Assembly (NCBI GenBank): GCA_016712285.1
Contig: JADJRK010000001.1
Span: 1,240,001 to 1,304,000 of the forward strand
Length of the DNA: 64,000 nucleotides
DNA from: Planctomycetota bacterium
GTDB taxonomy: Bacteria; Planctomycetota; UBA8742; UBA2392
Reading direction: 5' to 3'
Positions 25,125 through 32,301 of this stretch are shown one piece after another. Every line of letters begins with the position of its first letter. Position 1 is the first letter of the stretch. Under the pieces are notes generated by a model, which ran no database searches, had not been told where the DNA came from, and saw only the letters and a program-made list of their open reading frames with translations. Made by a program: the position numbers and the translations under genes.

Positions 25125-25796
25125 ATGAAACCTGCCGTGGTACTCGTTTCGGGGGGACTGGATTCCGCGACTGTGCTCGCGATTGCCATGCAGTCCTATG
25201 ACTGCTACCCGCTGACGTTCGACTACGGACAGCGGCATGCGATTGAACTACAGGCCGCCCAGCGCGTTTGCGCCCAACTGGGTGCGCGCGCGCCGCGCCA
25301 GGTCAGGCTTGACCTGCGGGCCATCGGCGGCAGCGCACTGACCGCAGACATCGACGTCCCCAAGGGCGGCCCCGGCGCCGGCATACCCGTGACCTATGTG
25401 CCCGCCCGCAATACGCTGTTCCTGAGCTATGCACTCGCGCTCGCTGAGACACTGGGCGCCAGCGACATGTTCATCGGCGTCAACGCGGTTGATTACTCGG
25501 GCTATCCCGACTGCCGCCCTGAGTTCATTCAGGCTTTCGAGTCAATGGCCAACCTCGCCACCAAGCTTGGCGTTGAAGGCGCCCGGTTTCGCGTTCATGC
25601 GCCGCTGCTGGCGCTGACCAAGGCCGAGATCATCCAGCAGGGCATCGCGCTCGGTGTGGACTACAGCCTGACGCACTCGTGTTACGACCCGGTCGAAGAC
25701 CGAGCCTGCGGCCGCTGCGACTCATGCGTGATTCGCCACCAGGGATTCGAGAAGGCGGGAATCCCGGACCCTACCCGGTACGTTCAGCAGGCCTAG
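25125..25796 (+). CDS. queC: 7-cyano-7-deazaguanine synthase QueC
   Basis: QueC converts 7-carboxy-7-deazaguanine to preQ0 with ATP and ammonia, in the queuosine tRNA modification pathway. The 223-residue product starts MKPAVVLVSGGLDSATVLAI with the SGGxDS P-loop. It continues with YPLTFDYGQRHAIEL, YVPARNTLFLSYALALAE and GVNAVDYSGYPDCRPEFI, and has the zinc site CYDPVEDRACGRCDSCVIR with four cysteines near the C-terminus. The ATG at 25125 is chosen because the P-loop strand follows directly. It is an isolated queuosine gene; no queD/E/F in the window. Confidence 0.95.
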   Translation: MKPAVVLVSGGLDSATVLAIAMQSYDCYPLTFDYGQRHAIELQAAQRVCAQLGARAPRQVRLDLRAIGGSALTADIDVPKGGPGAGIPVTYVPARNTLFLSYALALAETLGASDMFIGVNAVDYSGYPDCRPEFIQAFESMANLATKLGVEGARFRVHAPLLALTKAEIIQQGIALGVDYSLTHSCYDPVEDRACGRCDSCVIRHQGFEKAGIPDPTRYVQQA

Positions 25797-25891
25797 CGCC
25801 CGCCGCCGGCAATGAAATCGCTCGTAGAAGTCCGAATCAGCTTGATTCCGCTCATGGCGTAACTACCTTTCGTCCGCGAACGGAGGATCGA

Positions 25892-26494
25892 ATGCCCACC
25901 CAAACTGTCACGATCAACCTTGACCGCCTGGTAGATGCCATGCTGGACACCCGCATGCCGCACTATTGGGACCCCAAACGCAGCAAGCTGATGCGTGGTG
26001 CCAGCGAACTCGACGACGACAAGGGCCGCCGCGTGCTGGTAGACACCATCGGCAACCGCAAGTATCGCAAGCTGACCGACGGATTTGCCAAGACCCTCGA
26101 CCCCAAAGACGGCAAGCTGGTCATGGAAGCCGTGAAGGGCAGCTTTGACAAGTTCAACCGCCTGCTGCAGAAGCGCACGGACCTGAAGAAGGAATGGATC
26201 GCCTATGCCGGCAGCGAACTGATGGAAGCCGCGATTGACTGGCTGGCCATGCAGGGCGTAGACGAGTTCATCGCCACCGGCGAGATCTCGAAGTTTGCCG
26301 TCGAAGGCGAAGAAGAAGCGCTTGAAGAAGAGGTGTCGGACGACGACGACGAGGACGAAGACGAAGAAGACGGCGAAGGGGAAGACGGCGATGAAGACGC
26401 CGAGGCCGAAGGCGAGGAAGCCGAAGAAGAAGAGGAAGAGGAAGAAGAAAGCGCAGACACCGGCAGCGAGTCCGCAGACGCCGACGACGAGTAA
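25892..26494 (+). CDS. Protein with long polyacidic C-terminal tail
   Basis: A 200-residue protein from the ATG at 25892, with CGGAGG 6 bases upstream. Residues 1-135 form a helical domain that starts TVTINLDRLVDAMLDTRMPHYWDPKRSKL and contains basic patches. From residue 138 onward nearly every position is Glu or Asp, interrupted by Gly, Ala and Ser. The tail resembles those of RNA polymerase delta, histone chaperones and other nucleic-acid mimics, but the N-terminal domain matches no family I recognise. GAA/GAG/GAC-rich codons create the local low-complexity DNA. Ends 18 bp before a strong terminator. A nucleic-acid-mimic or ion-binding role is inference. Confidence 0.82.
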   Translation: MPTQTVTINLDRLVDAMLDTRMPHYWDPKRSKLMRGASELDDDKGRRVLVDTIGNRKYRKLTDGFAKTLDPKDGKLVMEAVKGSFDKFNRLLQKRTDLKKEWIAYAGSELMEAAIDWLAMQGVDEFIATGEISKFAVEGEEEALEEEVSDDDDEDEDEEDGEGEDGDEDAEAEGEEAEEEEEEEEESADTGSESADADDE

Positions 26495-26512
26495 GCCCCA
26501 TTTGATGCGTAC

Positions 26513-26544
26513 AAAGCCCAGGCCTCGCGCCTGGGCTTTCTTTT
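26513..26544 (+). terminator. Rho-independent terminator after the acidic-tail gene
   Basis: An 11-bp stem AAAGCCCAGGC / GCCTGGGCTTT with a CTCGC loop and a CTTTT tail, starting 18 bp after the stop. It lies just before mfd, so mfd probably has its own promoter in the short gap or read-through transcription. Confidence 0.9.
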
Positions 26545-26580
26545 CGACGGATTCACGCTGTACTGCCACTTGAGGCTGCA

Positions 26581-29500
26581 CTGACTGAGCCGCTGGACCA
26601 ACTTTACACGGCACTAAGAAGCCGGCTCGACAACGCCGAAACAGGCGGATTGTCCGGGGTGGCGTTCAGCCTGTGCGTCGCGGCAGCAGCCCAGGCCACG
26701 TCACGGCTTCTGGTGGTGACACCCGGGCCGGAAAGTGCCGAGCTGATCCAGCTTGACCTGGAGGCGTTGGCGCCAACGCAATCCGCGCTGGTTGCACCGC
26801 TGATCGATGACAACAGCCCTGACAAGCCCGCAGCATGGGTCACGCTGCTTGCGCGCCTGCACGGTGGCACCCGCGTGCTTCTGGCCCCCGCGGCAAGCCT
26901 GCTGGATGCGCTGCCGGCCCCGGACGAGATTCGCGAGAGCAACCTCGTGCTGGCGCCGGGCACGAAGCTGAAGCCGGAGGCCCTGTTCAATCGACTAGTA
27001 GAATCGGGCATGCAACGGGTCGAGCAGATCGACGGGCCCGGCCAGTTCGCGCGGCGCGGCGGCATCGTCGACATCTACCCTGCAACCCGGAACAACCCTG
27101 TGCGACTGGAATTGCTCGGGCCCGAGATTGAGAGCGTGCGTGCCTTTGACGTCGAAACGCAGCGCAGCTTCGAGAGTCTGCCCGATGGTGTCGCATTTCC
27201 GCTGGTAGCCCTGAGCGGCGAGAAAACAACCGGCCTGCTCGACCACCTGGGCGAGCACGCGACGCTGGTGATTGAACCTGGCCAGGTGCACGAACGCATC
27301 GCCACACTGCTCAGCTTCAGTGAAGACAAGGCGCGACATGAACGTGCACGCCGTGTGGAATCACTGCTGGCAACGCCCGACGTGAGGCGTCTTTGCTCCG
27401 CGACCACTGCGCATTCGGTCAAGTGCGTTACGCCGATCAACCTCGGTGAAGGCTACGCCGGGGTTGCCCAGCTGATCAGCGCGCTCAGTCAGGGCGGCAA
27501 CCGCACACTGCTGTTCTGCGGCGCTGAGTCAGAGTTGCGGCCCGCCCGCGAGGGGCTTGCCGGGCAGGGAGTCCAAGAAGACAAATCGCTGGTGCTGTTG
27601 CGCGGCGACATCGACGCCGGGCGCGTACTGCCCGACCAACATACAGCGGTCATGAGCATCCATGAGCTGCTGGGTCGCGGCCTGCGCCGCATGCACGTCG
27701 AGACACCCGAGCGCCACATGGGCGACGTGTTCGATGATTTCGTTGAGCTTGAGCCCGGCGACTACGTGGTCCACCTGCAGCACGGTATTGCCCGCTTCAA
27801 GGCCATCGAAACGCTCAAGCGCGAGGGCAAGCCCGGCGAGTTCCTGGCGCTTGAGTTTGCCGAGGGCACCACTTTGCACGTGCCGGCCACCAACGCCGAC
27901 GTCGTACAGAAGTACATCGGCATGCGCGGCGAGGTTCCGCCGCTGAGCAAGCTCAACACCGCGGCGTGGTCTGAGCGCAAACTCAAGGCCTCCCAGAGCG
28001 TGCTGAAGCTGGCTGCCGAGATGCTTGAGCTCAATGCGCTGCGCGCCCACGAAGCCGGCTACGCCTGCCGGCCCGACGGGCCCGACATGGCCGAGTACGA
28101 AGCCGCCTGCCCGTTTCGCGACACACCGGACCAGGCAACTTCGAGTGTCGCCATTAAGCGCGACATGGAGGGCCTGAAGCCCATGGACCGGCTGTTGTGC
28201 GGCGACGTCGGCTACGGCAAGACTGAGCTGGCAATGCGCGCGGCATTCAAGATGGTGCTAGAGGGCAAGCAGGTGGCCATGCTGGTGCCGACGACGGTGC
28301 TGGCGCAGCAGCACTGGCTGAGCTTTCGCGAGAGACTGCGCAGCTTTCCGGTCAATGTCGAGCTGCTGTCGCGCTTCCGCACTCCGCTGGAAGCCCGCGA
28401 AGTAATCGAGAAACTGGCGGAAGGAAAGGTGGACATCGTCATCGGCACGCACCGCCTGCTCAGCAACGACGTGCAGTTCAAGAACCTCGGCCTCGTGATC
28501 ATCGACGAAGAACAGCGCTTCGGCGTCGAACACAAAGAAAAGCTCAAGCAGCTGCGTCGCACGGTGGACCTGCTGACACTTTCGGCCACGCCGATCCCGC
28601 GCACGCTGCACCAGGCGCTGCTTGGACTGCGCGACATCAGCAACCTCACGACTCCGCCCCAGAACCGCATGCCGATCCTGACCCGGCTGTGCCACTGGAA
28701 CGACCGCGAACTGCAGGATGCCATGCGCTCTGAGCTTGCACGCGACGGCCAAGTCTTCTTCGTGCACAACCGCGTGTTCGACATCGACGTGATTGCAGAG
28801 CGCGTAAGGCGCCTGGTGCCCGAGGCGCGCGTCGAAATCGGCCACGGCCAGATGCCGGAGCGCCAGCTTGAAGAAGTCATGGTCCGATTCATGGCCCGTG
28901 AAATCGACATTCTGGTCTGTACCACGATCATTGAAAGCGGCATCGATGTTCGCAACGCCAACACCATGATCATCAACAACGCCCAGAACTTCGGCCTGTC
29001 TGAGCTGCACCAGCTTCGCGGCCGCGTTGGGCGCTACCACCACCAGGCGCACTGCTACCTGATGGTGCCCGATGACATCAGCCTGTCCGAAATCGCCACC
29101 AAGCGCCTCAAAGCCATCCTGCAGTACCAGGCACTGGGCAGCGGCTTCAAGATTGCCATGCGCGACCTTGAGTTGCGGGGCGCGGGCAGCCTTCTGGGCG
29201 CCGAGCAAAGCGGCCATATCGCCACCATCGGCTATGACCTGTATTGCCGCCTGCTGGACCGCGCCGTGAAGAAGCTCCGCAACCAGCCGGTGCCGCCGGA
29301 AGTGGACACCCAGCTGGATTTCGGCCTGTCGCTCGAGCTGCCTCGGGACTACATCCCGGGCCAGAAGCAGCGGCTTGAGATTTACCGCAGGCTCGCGCGC
29401 ATCCAGGAATCCGACGGCGCCGACGCCCTGCTGCGCGAGATTGCCGACCGCTTTGGCAAGCCGCCGCGCGAAATCGAGCGCATGGTGACTGCCGCGCTGG

Positions 29501-29742
29501 TACGTTCACGGTTGGCGCGCCTGGGCGTGATCAGTATCAGCCGGGGCGAGGGCCACCTGAAGCTGCGCGCGCTCAGCGCGACCCAGACCCACAAGAAGCT
29601 GAAGGAGGCTACGGCATCGTTTCGCGTGCTGGACGAGACATGGCTGGCGCTGCCGCTGCGCAAGGGGCTTGAGGCGCCGGAAGACCAGTTGCGCTTCCTG
29701 CATAACCTGCTGCAGACCATGGCAACCCGCAAGCTGCTCTAG
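26581..29742 (+). CDS. mfd: Transcription-repair coupling factor Mfd
   Basis: Mfd releases stalled RNA polymerase and recruits UvrA. The product has the UvrB-homology N-terminal domain (QFARRGGIVDIYPATRNNPVRLELLG), the RNA polymerase-interacting CarD-like domain (ELEPGDYVVHLQHGIARFKAIETLKREG), the RecG-like helicase with Walker A LLCGDVGYGKTELAMRAAFK and IIDEEQRFGVEHKEKLK, motif VI LHQLRGRVGR, and the C-terminal D7 domain (LDFGLSLELP). The first ordinary alternative start, TTG at 26650, would truncate the first helix of the fold. A CTG at 26581 with GAGG five bases upstream restores 23 residues (TEPLDQLYTALRS...) and is used here; no ATG or GTG lies in frame between. About 1053 residues. Confidence 0.95.
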   Translation: MTEPLDQLYTALRSRLDNAETGGLSGVAFSLCVAAAAQATSRLLVVTPGPESAELIQLDLEALAPTQSALVAPLIDDNSPDKPAAWVTLLARLHGGTRVLLAPAASLLDALPAPDEIRESNLVLAPGTKLKPEALFNRLVESGMQRVEQIDGPGQFARRGGIVDIYPATRNNPVRLELLGPEIESVRAFDVETQRSFESLPDGVAFPLVALSGEKTTGLLDHLGEHATLVIEPGQVHERIATLLSFSEDKARHERARRVESLLATPDVRRLCSATTAHSVKCVTPINLGEGYAGVAQLISALSQGGNRTLLFCGAESELRPAREGLAGQGVQEDKSLVLLRGDIDAGRVLPDQHTAVMSIHELLGRGLRRMHVETPERHMGDVFDDFVELEPGDYVVHLQHGIARFKAIETLKREGKPGEFLALEFAEGTTLHVPATNADVVQKYIGMRGEVPPLSKLNTAAWSERKLKASQSVLKLAAEMLELNALRAHEAGYACRPDGPDMAEYEAACPFRDTPDQATSSVAIKRDMEGLKPMDRLLCGDVGYGKTELAMRAAFKMVLEGKQVAMLVPTTVLAQQHWLSFRERLRSFPVNVELLSRFRTPLEAREVIEKLAEGKVDIVIGTHRLLSNDVQFKNLGLVIIDEEQRFGVEHKEKLKQLRRTVDLLTLSATPIPRTLHQALLGLRDISNLTTPPQNRMPILTRLCHWNDRELQDAMRSELARDGQVFFVHNRVFDIDVIAERVRRLVPEARVEIGHGQMPERQLEEVMVRFMAREIDILVCTTIIESGIDVRNANTMIINNAQNFGLSELHQLRGRVGRYHHQAHCYLMVPDDISLSEIATKRLKAILQYQALGSGFKIAMRDLELRGAGSLLGAEQSGHIATIGYDLYCRLLDRAVKKLRNQPVPPEVDTQLDFGLSLELPRDYIPGQKQRLEIYRRLARIQESDGADALLREIADRFGKPPREIERMVTAALVRSRLARLGVISISRGEGHLKLRALSATQTHKKLKEATASFRVLDETWLALPLRKGLEAPEDQLRFLHNLLQTMATRKLL

Positions 29743-29796
29743 CGTGCAGCTATCCACGCCCTTGCCCAAGTTGCCGGGGCAATTCATCCTGCACGC

Positions 29797-30927
29797 ATGA
29801 GACGATTCCTGTTCGCGATCTGCGCGCTGCTTGCCTGCGCGGGCTCACACTCTGCCGAAGACCCGGTACTTCCCGATGGCACCAACGAAGTACTGGCGGT
29901 CGTGAACGGCGCGGCGATTACATACCAGGAAATTGTCGGCGACACCGATATGCAGGCCGAAATCAACGCGTGGCGTGCGATGCGCCAGATTGAAGCGTCC
30001 GTGACGGACGGCCAGATCGAGAAAGCACTCGTCTACCAGCGCCTGCAGACCTTTGTGTTGCAGAAGCTGCTCGACGCCGAAGCCAAGAAGATCCAACTGA
30101 ACGTCAGCGACACCCAGATGCGCATGATCTTGTCCCGCGAGCGCAAGGGCCTGAACATCGCCGACGAGGATACCCGCGGCTGGGCACGCTATCTCAAGGA
30201 ACGCTACAACCTGTCACCCGGCGAGTACCGCGAGCGTCGTCGCCAGGAAATCATGCGCAACGAAGTTCTGCGCTGGATGTGCGGGGTGTACGGCCCGCTG
30301 CCACCGCAGTACCCGATTGAGATTTACTTTTCCCTGGCGGTAACCCCGCGCGAAGTGCGCAAAGAGTTCGACAAAGAACGCGACCAGTACCGCATCGCCC
30401 TAGAGATTGATTTTCGCGAGTTCCGTCTGCTCTACCCGCAGGACGCAGCCTTTGAAGTCCGCCGCAAGCTGTACGAAGCCGTCGCCGACGGCGAAACCAG
30501 CGTGCACGCCCGCGTCACCCGTGGCGAATCCATGGAGGCCGCAAGCGAAGGCCTTCGCAAGCTGATCGAAGACCTTGGTGTGCCGGGCGTCAAGCTGCAA
30601 TTGCCGGCGCGTCGCACTGCCAAGGACGACAGCGAGCTTGACCCCACGGCCTATGCCATGGTGATCAGCCTGCCGGCAAGCGGCGGCATCAGCGAGATCG
30701 GCTCAGTGCGCGAAACAGGCGAAGACGGCACCGAGTACGACGGCTTCATGTTTGTCGAGTTGTTCAGGCGTCGCGACGGAACGCTGAAAGCGTTTGAAGA
30801 CCCGAAGGTGCAAGCCGGCATCCGCGATCGACTGTTCGGCGCGCGCTTCCAGCAGAACCAGCAGAAGGTCGAGCAGGAACTCTTGCGCCGTGCAGCCATC
30901 GTGCCTGAGCGCCTGTTCAAGCGGTGA
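29797..30927 (+). CDS. SurA-like secreted protein (SurA N-terminal domain)
   Basis: A 376-residue protein with a signal peptide MRRFLFAICALLACAGSHSA, so periplasmic, possibly anchored through the Cys near residue 15. The mature start VLAVVNGAAITYQEI is the typical SurA_N entry. Helices with ALVYQRLQTFVLQKLLDAEAKK, the linker FSLAVTPREVRKEFDKERDQY and the long C-terminal helix follow the SurA/PpiC-chaperone architecture. A parvulin domain is not evident in the middle; the region 200-330 is unusual and has DYSS-free beta segments. It would act as a chaperone for outer-membrane or secreted proteins. Located 54 bp after mfd, on the same strand as a MerR regulator. Confidence 0.75.
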   Translation: MRRFLFAICALLACAGSHSAEDPVLPDGTNEVLAVVNGAAITYQEIVGDTDMQAEINAWRAMRQIEASVTDGQIEKALVYQRLQTFVLQKLLDAEAKKIQLNVSDTQMRMILSRERKGLNIADEDTRGWARYLKERYNLSPGEYRERRRQEIMRNEVLRWMCGVYGPLPPQYPIEIYFSLAVTPREVRKEFDKERDQYRIALEIDFREFRLLYPQDAAFEVRRKLYEAVADGETSVHARVTRGESMEAASEGLRKLIEDLGVPGVKLQLPARRTAKDDSELDPTAYAMVISLPASGGISEIGSVRETGEDGTEYDGFMFVELFRRRDGTLKAFEDPKVQAGIRDRLFGARFQQNQQKVEQELLRRAAIVPERLFKR

Positions 30928-30979
30928 TTGCGCTCACGTCCTGGAAAAGCTAAGCAGCAGAGAGTCCACCGGAGCCGTC

Positions 30980-31231
30980 ATGGCAGCCCCACCGAAACGC
31001 TACAAAGTAGGCGAGATCATGCGCCACACGCAGCTTTCGCGGCAGACGATCCACAATTACACGATGCTGGGCTTGATTACGCCGGTGGAGCGCACGGAAT
31101 CGGGCCATCGCCTGTACGACGAAACGGTGTTCGACCGCATCCGCAAGATCGAAATGATGAAGGTTCACCGCACGCTCCAGGAAATCAAAGAGTACCTGGA
31201 CGCTGAAGACGCCAAGGCGTCTCACGCCTGA
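30980..31231 (+). CDS. MerR-type DNA-binding protein
   Basis: An 83-residue protein that is essentially one MerR winged-helix domain: YKVGEIMRHTQLSRQTIHNYTMLGLITPVERTESGHRLYDETVFDRIRKI. The coiled dimerisation helix is short and the C-terminus lacks the cysteine sensor region, so it probably needs a partner or acts as a simple repressor/activator. ATG 30980 has GGAG five bases upstream (CACCGGAGccgtc). It lies 52 bp after the SurA-like gene, probably the same operon, and overlaps the 3' end of the convergent glycosyltransferase by 10 bases. Confidence 0.85.
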   Translation: MAAPPKRYKVGEIMRHTQLSRQTIHNYTMLGLITPVERTESGHRLYDETVFDRIRKIEMMKVHRTLQEIKEYLDAEDAKASHA

Positions 31232-32286
31232 AGGCTCGCCCGGCAAGCCGCCGCCACGCGCTCAACACTGATCGACTGCATGCAGCGATGGTCGATCGGG
31301 CATTCTTTCAACTGGCAGGGCCAGGTGTAGGGCGTGCAGTCCACGGGCTCCCGCAAGACTTCGCCTTTTTCGACGCCCGGCAGCGCCGAGTAGCGCGGGT
31401 CGTTCGGCCCCATGATGCAGACCACCGGCACACCCAACGCCACGGCAATGTGCCGCGGGCCCGTGTCGTTCGTCAGCACCAGCGAAGCCTTCTCGTACAC
31501 GGCTTTGAGTGTGCCCAGGTCCAGCCCCTGGTTCGTTGCGAACGATCTGCCGGCTGCCTTCTGTACCTTGTCCGCCGTCGCTTCTTCGCCGGGCCCAAAA
31601 CTGAGCATGATGCGCGCTTCCGGCAGCGCCTTGATCACCTGGGCAAAGCGCTCGGCGGGCCAGAGTTTGCTCGGGCCATACGCGGCGCCGGGCGCGACAA
31701 TCACCAGCGGTCCGTCGCCCGGCACCCGTTGCGCCAGCGCGCTTGCCGCATTCGCGCGGTCAGCCTCGGTCACGGGCAGCGTCGGCACCAGCGGGCCGGG
31801 TGGCACCCCGATCACGTCCAGCAGTTCCATGAAGTACTGACCGGTGTACTTGGGGACGAACTTGCCGGCTGCATCATGTTCGCGCTCAAGGCCGGCATGC
31901 AGCAGGAAGCTGCGGCCCTCTTTGAAGTAGCCGACACGGCGCTTTACCCCACCTTGAAGAAACTGCCAGGCGCTGCCAAAGCTGTTCGGCAGCAGGATCC
32001 CCAGGTCAAAGTGCCGCTGCTTCAGCACTCGGGCAAAGCGCATGCCGCCCAACAGTCCCCGGTGCTCGCCTTTGCGATCGTAGGGAAGAATCTCACGAAA
32101 CCACGCGTTGCCATTCAGCAGCGGCTTGCCCGCGGGCAGGCAGACCAGTGTCAGGCGCTCGCGCCCGTAGTGGGCAGCCAGCCGGGCGAACGCGGGCGTT
32201 GCCATCACAAGGTCGCCCAGCGCGTTCGGCGCACGAACCACCACGTTGTCAGCCTTCAACAGGTCGTCTAGCATCGCGTAGATCAT
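31222..32286 (-). CDS. waaF: Glycosyltransferase family 9 (lipopolysaccharide heptosyltransferase II-like)
   Basis: A 354-residue GT-B enzyme that adds heptose (or another sugar) to the lipid A-core oligosaccharide. The N-terminal domain begins VVVRAPNALGDLVMATPAFARL, as in WaaF (APxxxGDxxMxxP). The C-terminal nucleotide-sugar domain contains LVIVAPGAAYGPSKLWPAERFAQVI and LTNDTGPRHIAVALGVPVVCIMGPNDPRYSA, and a Cys-rich tail (DCTPYTWPCQLKECPIDHRCM) as in heptosyltransferases. Start alternatives are GTG 32292, ATG 32286 and ATG 32274. The presence of such an enzyme supports an outer membrane with LPS or a related glycolipid; the donor sugar is inferred. Confidence 0.85.
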   Translation of the reverse strand: MIYAMLDDLLKADNVVVRAPNALGDLVMATPAFARLAAHYGRERLTLVCLPAGKPLLNGNAWFREILPYDRKGEHRGLLGGMRFARVLKQRHFDLGILLPNSFGSAWQFLQGGVKRRVGYFKEGRSFLLHAGLEREHDAAGKFVPKYTGQYFMELLDVIGVPPGPLVPTLPVTEADRANAASALAQRVPGDGPLVIVAPGAAYGPSKLWPAERFAQVIKALPEARIMLSFGPGEEATADKVQKAAGRSFATNQGLDLGTLKAVYEKASLVLTNDTGPRHIAVALGVPVVCIMGPNDPRYSALPGVEKGEVLREPVDCTPYTWPCQLKECPIDHRCMQSISVERVAAACRASLQA

Positions 32287-32301
32287 AACCACGAGGCCGC
32301 A

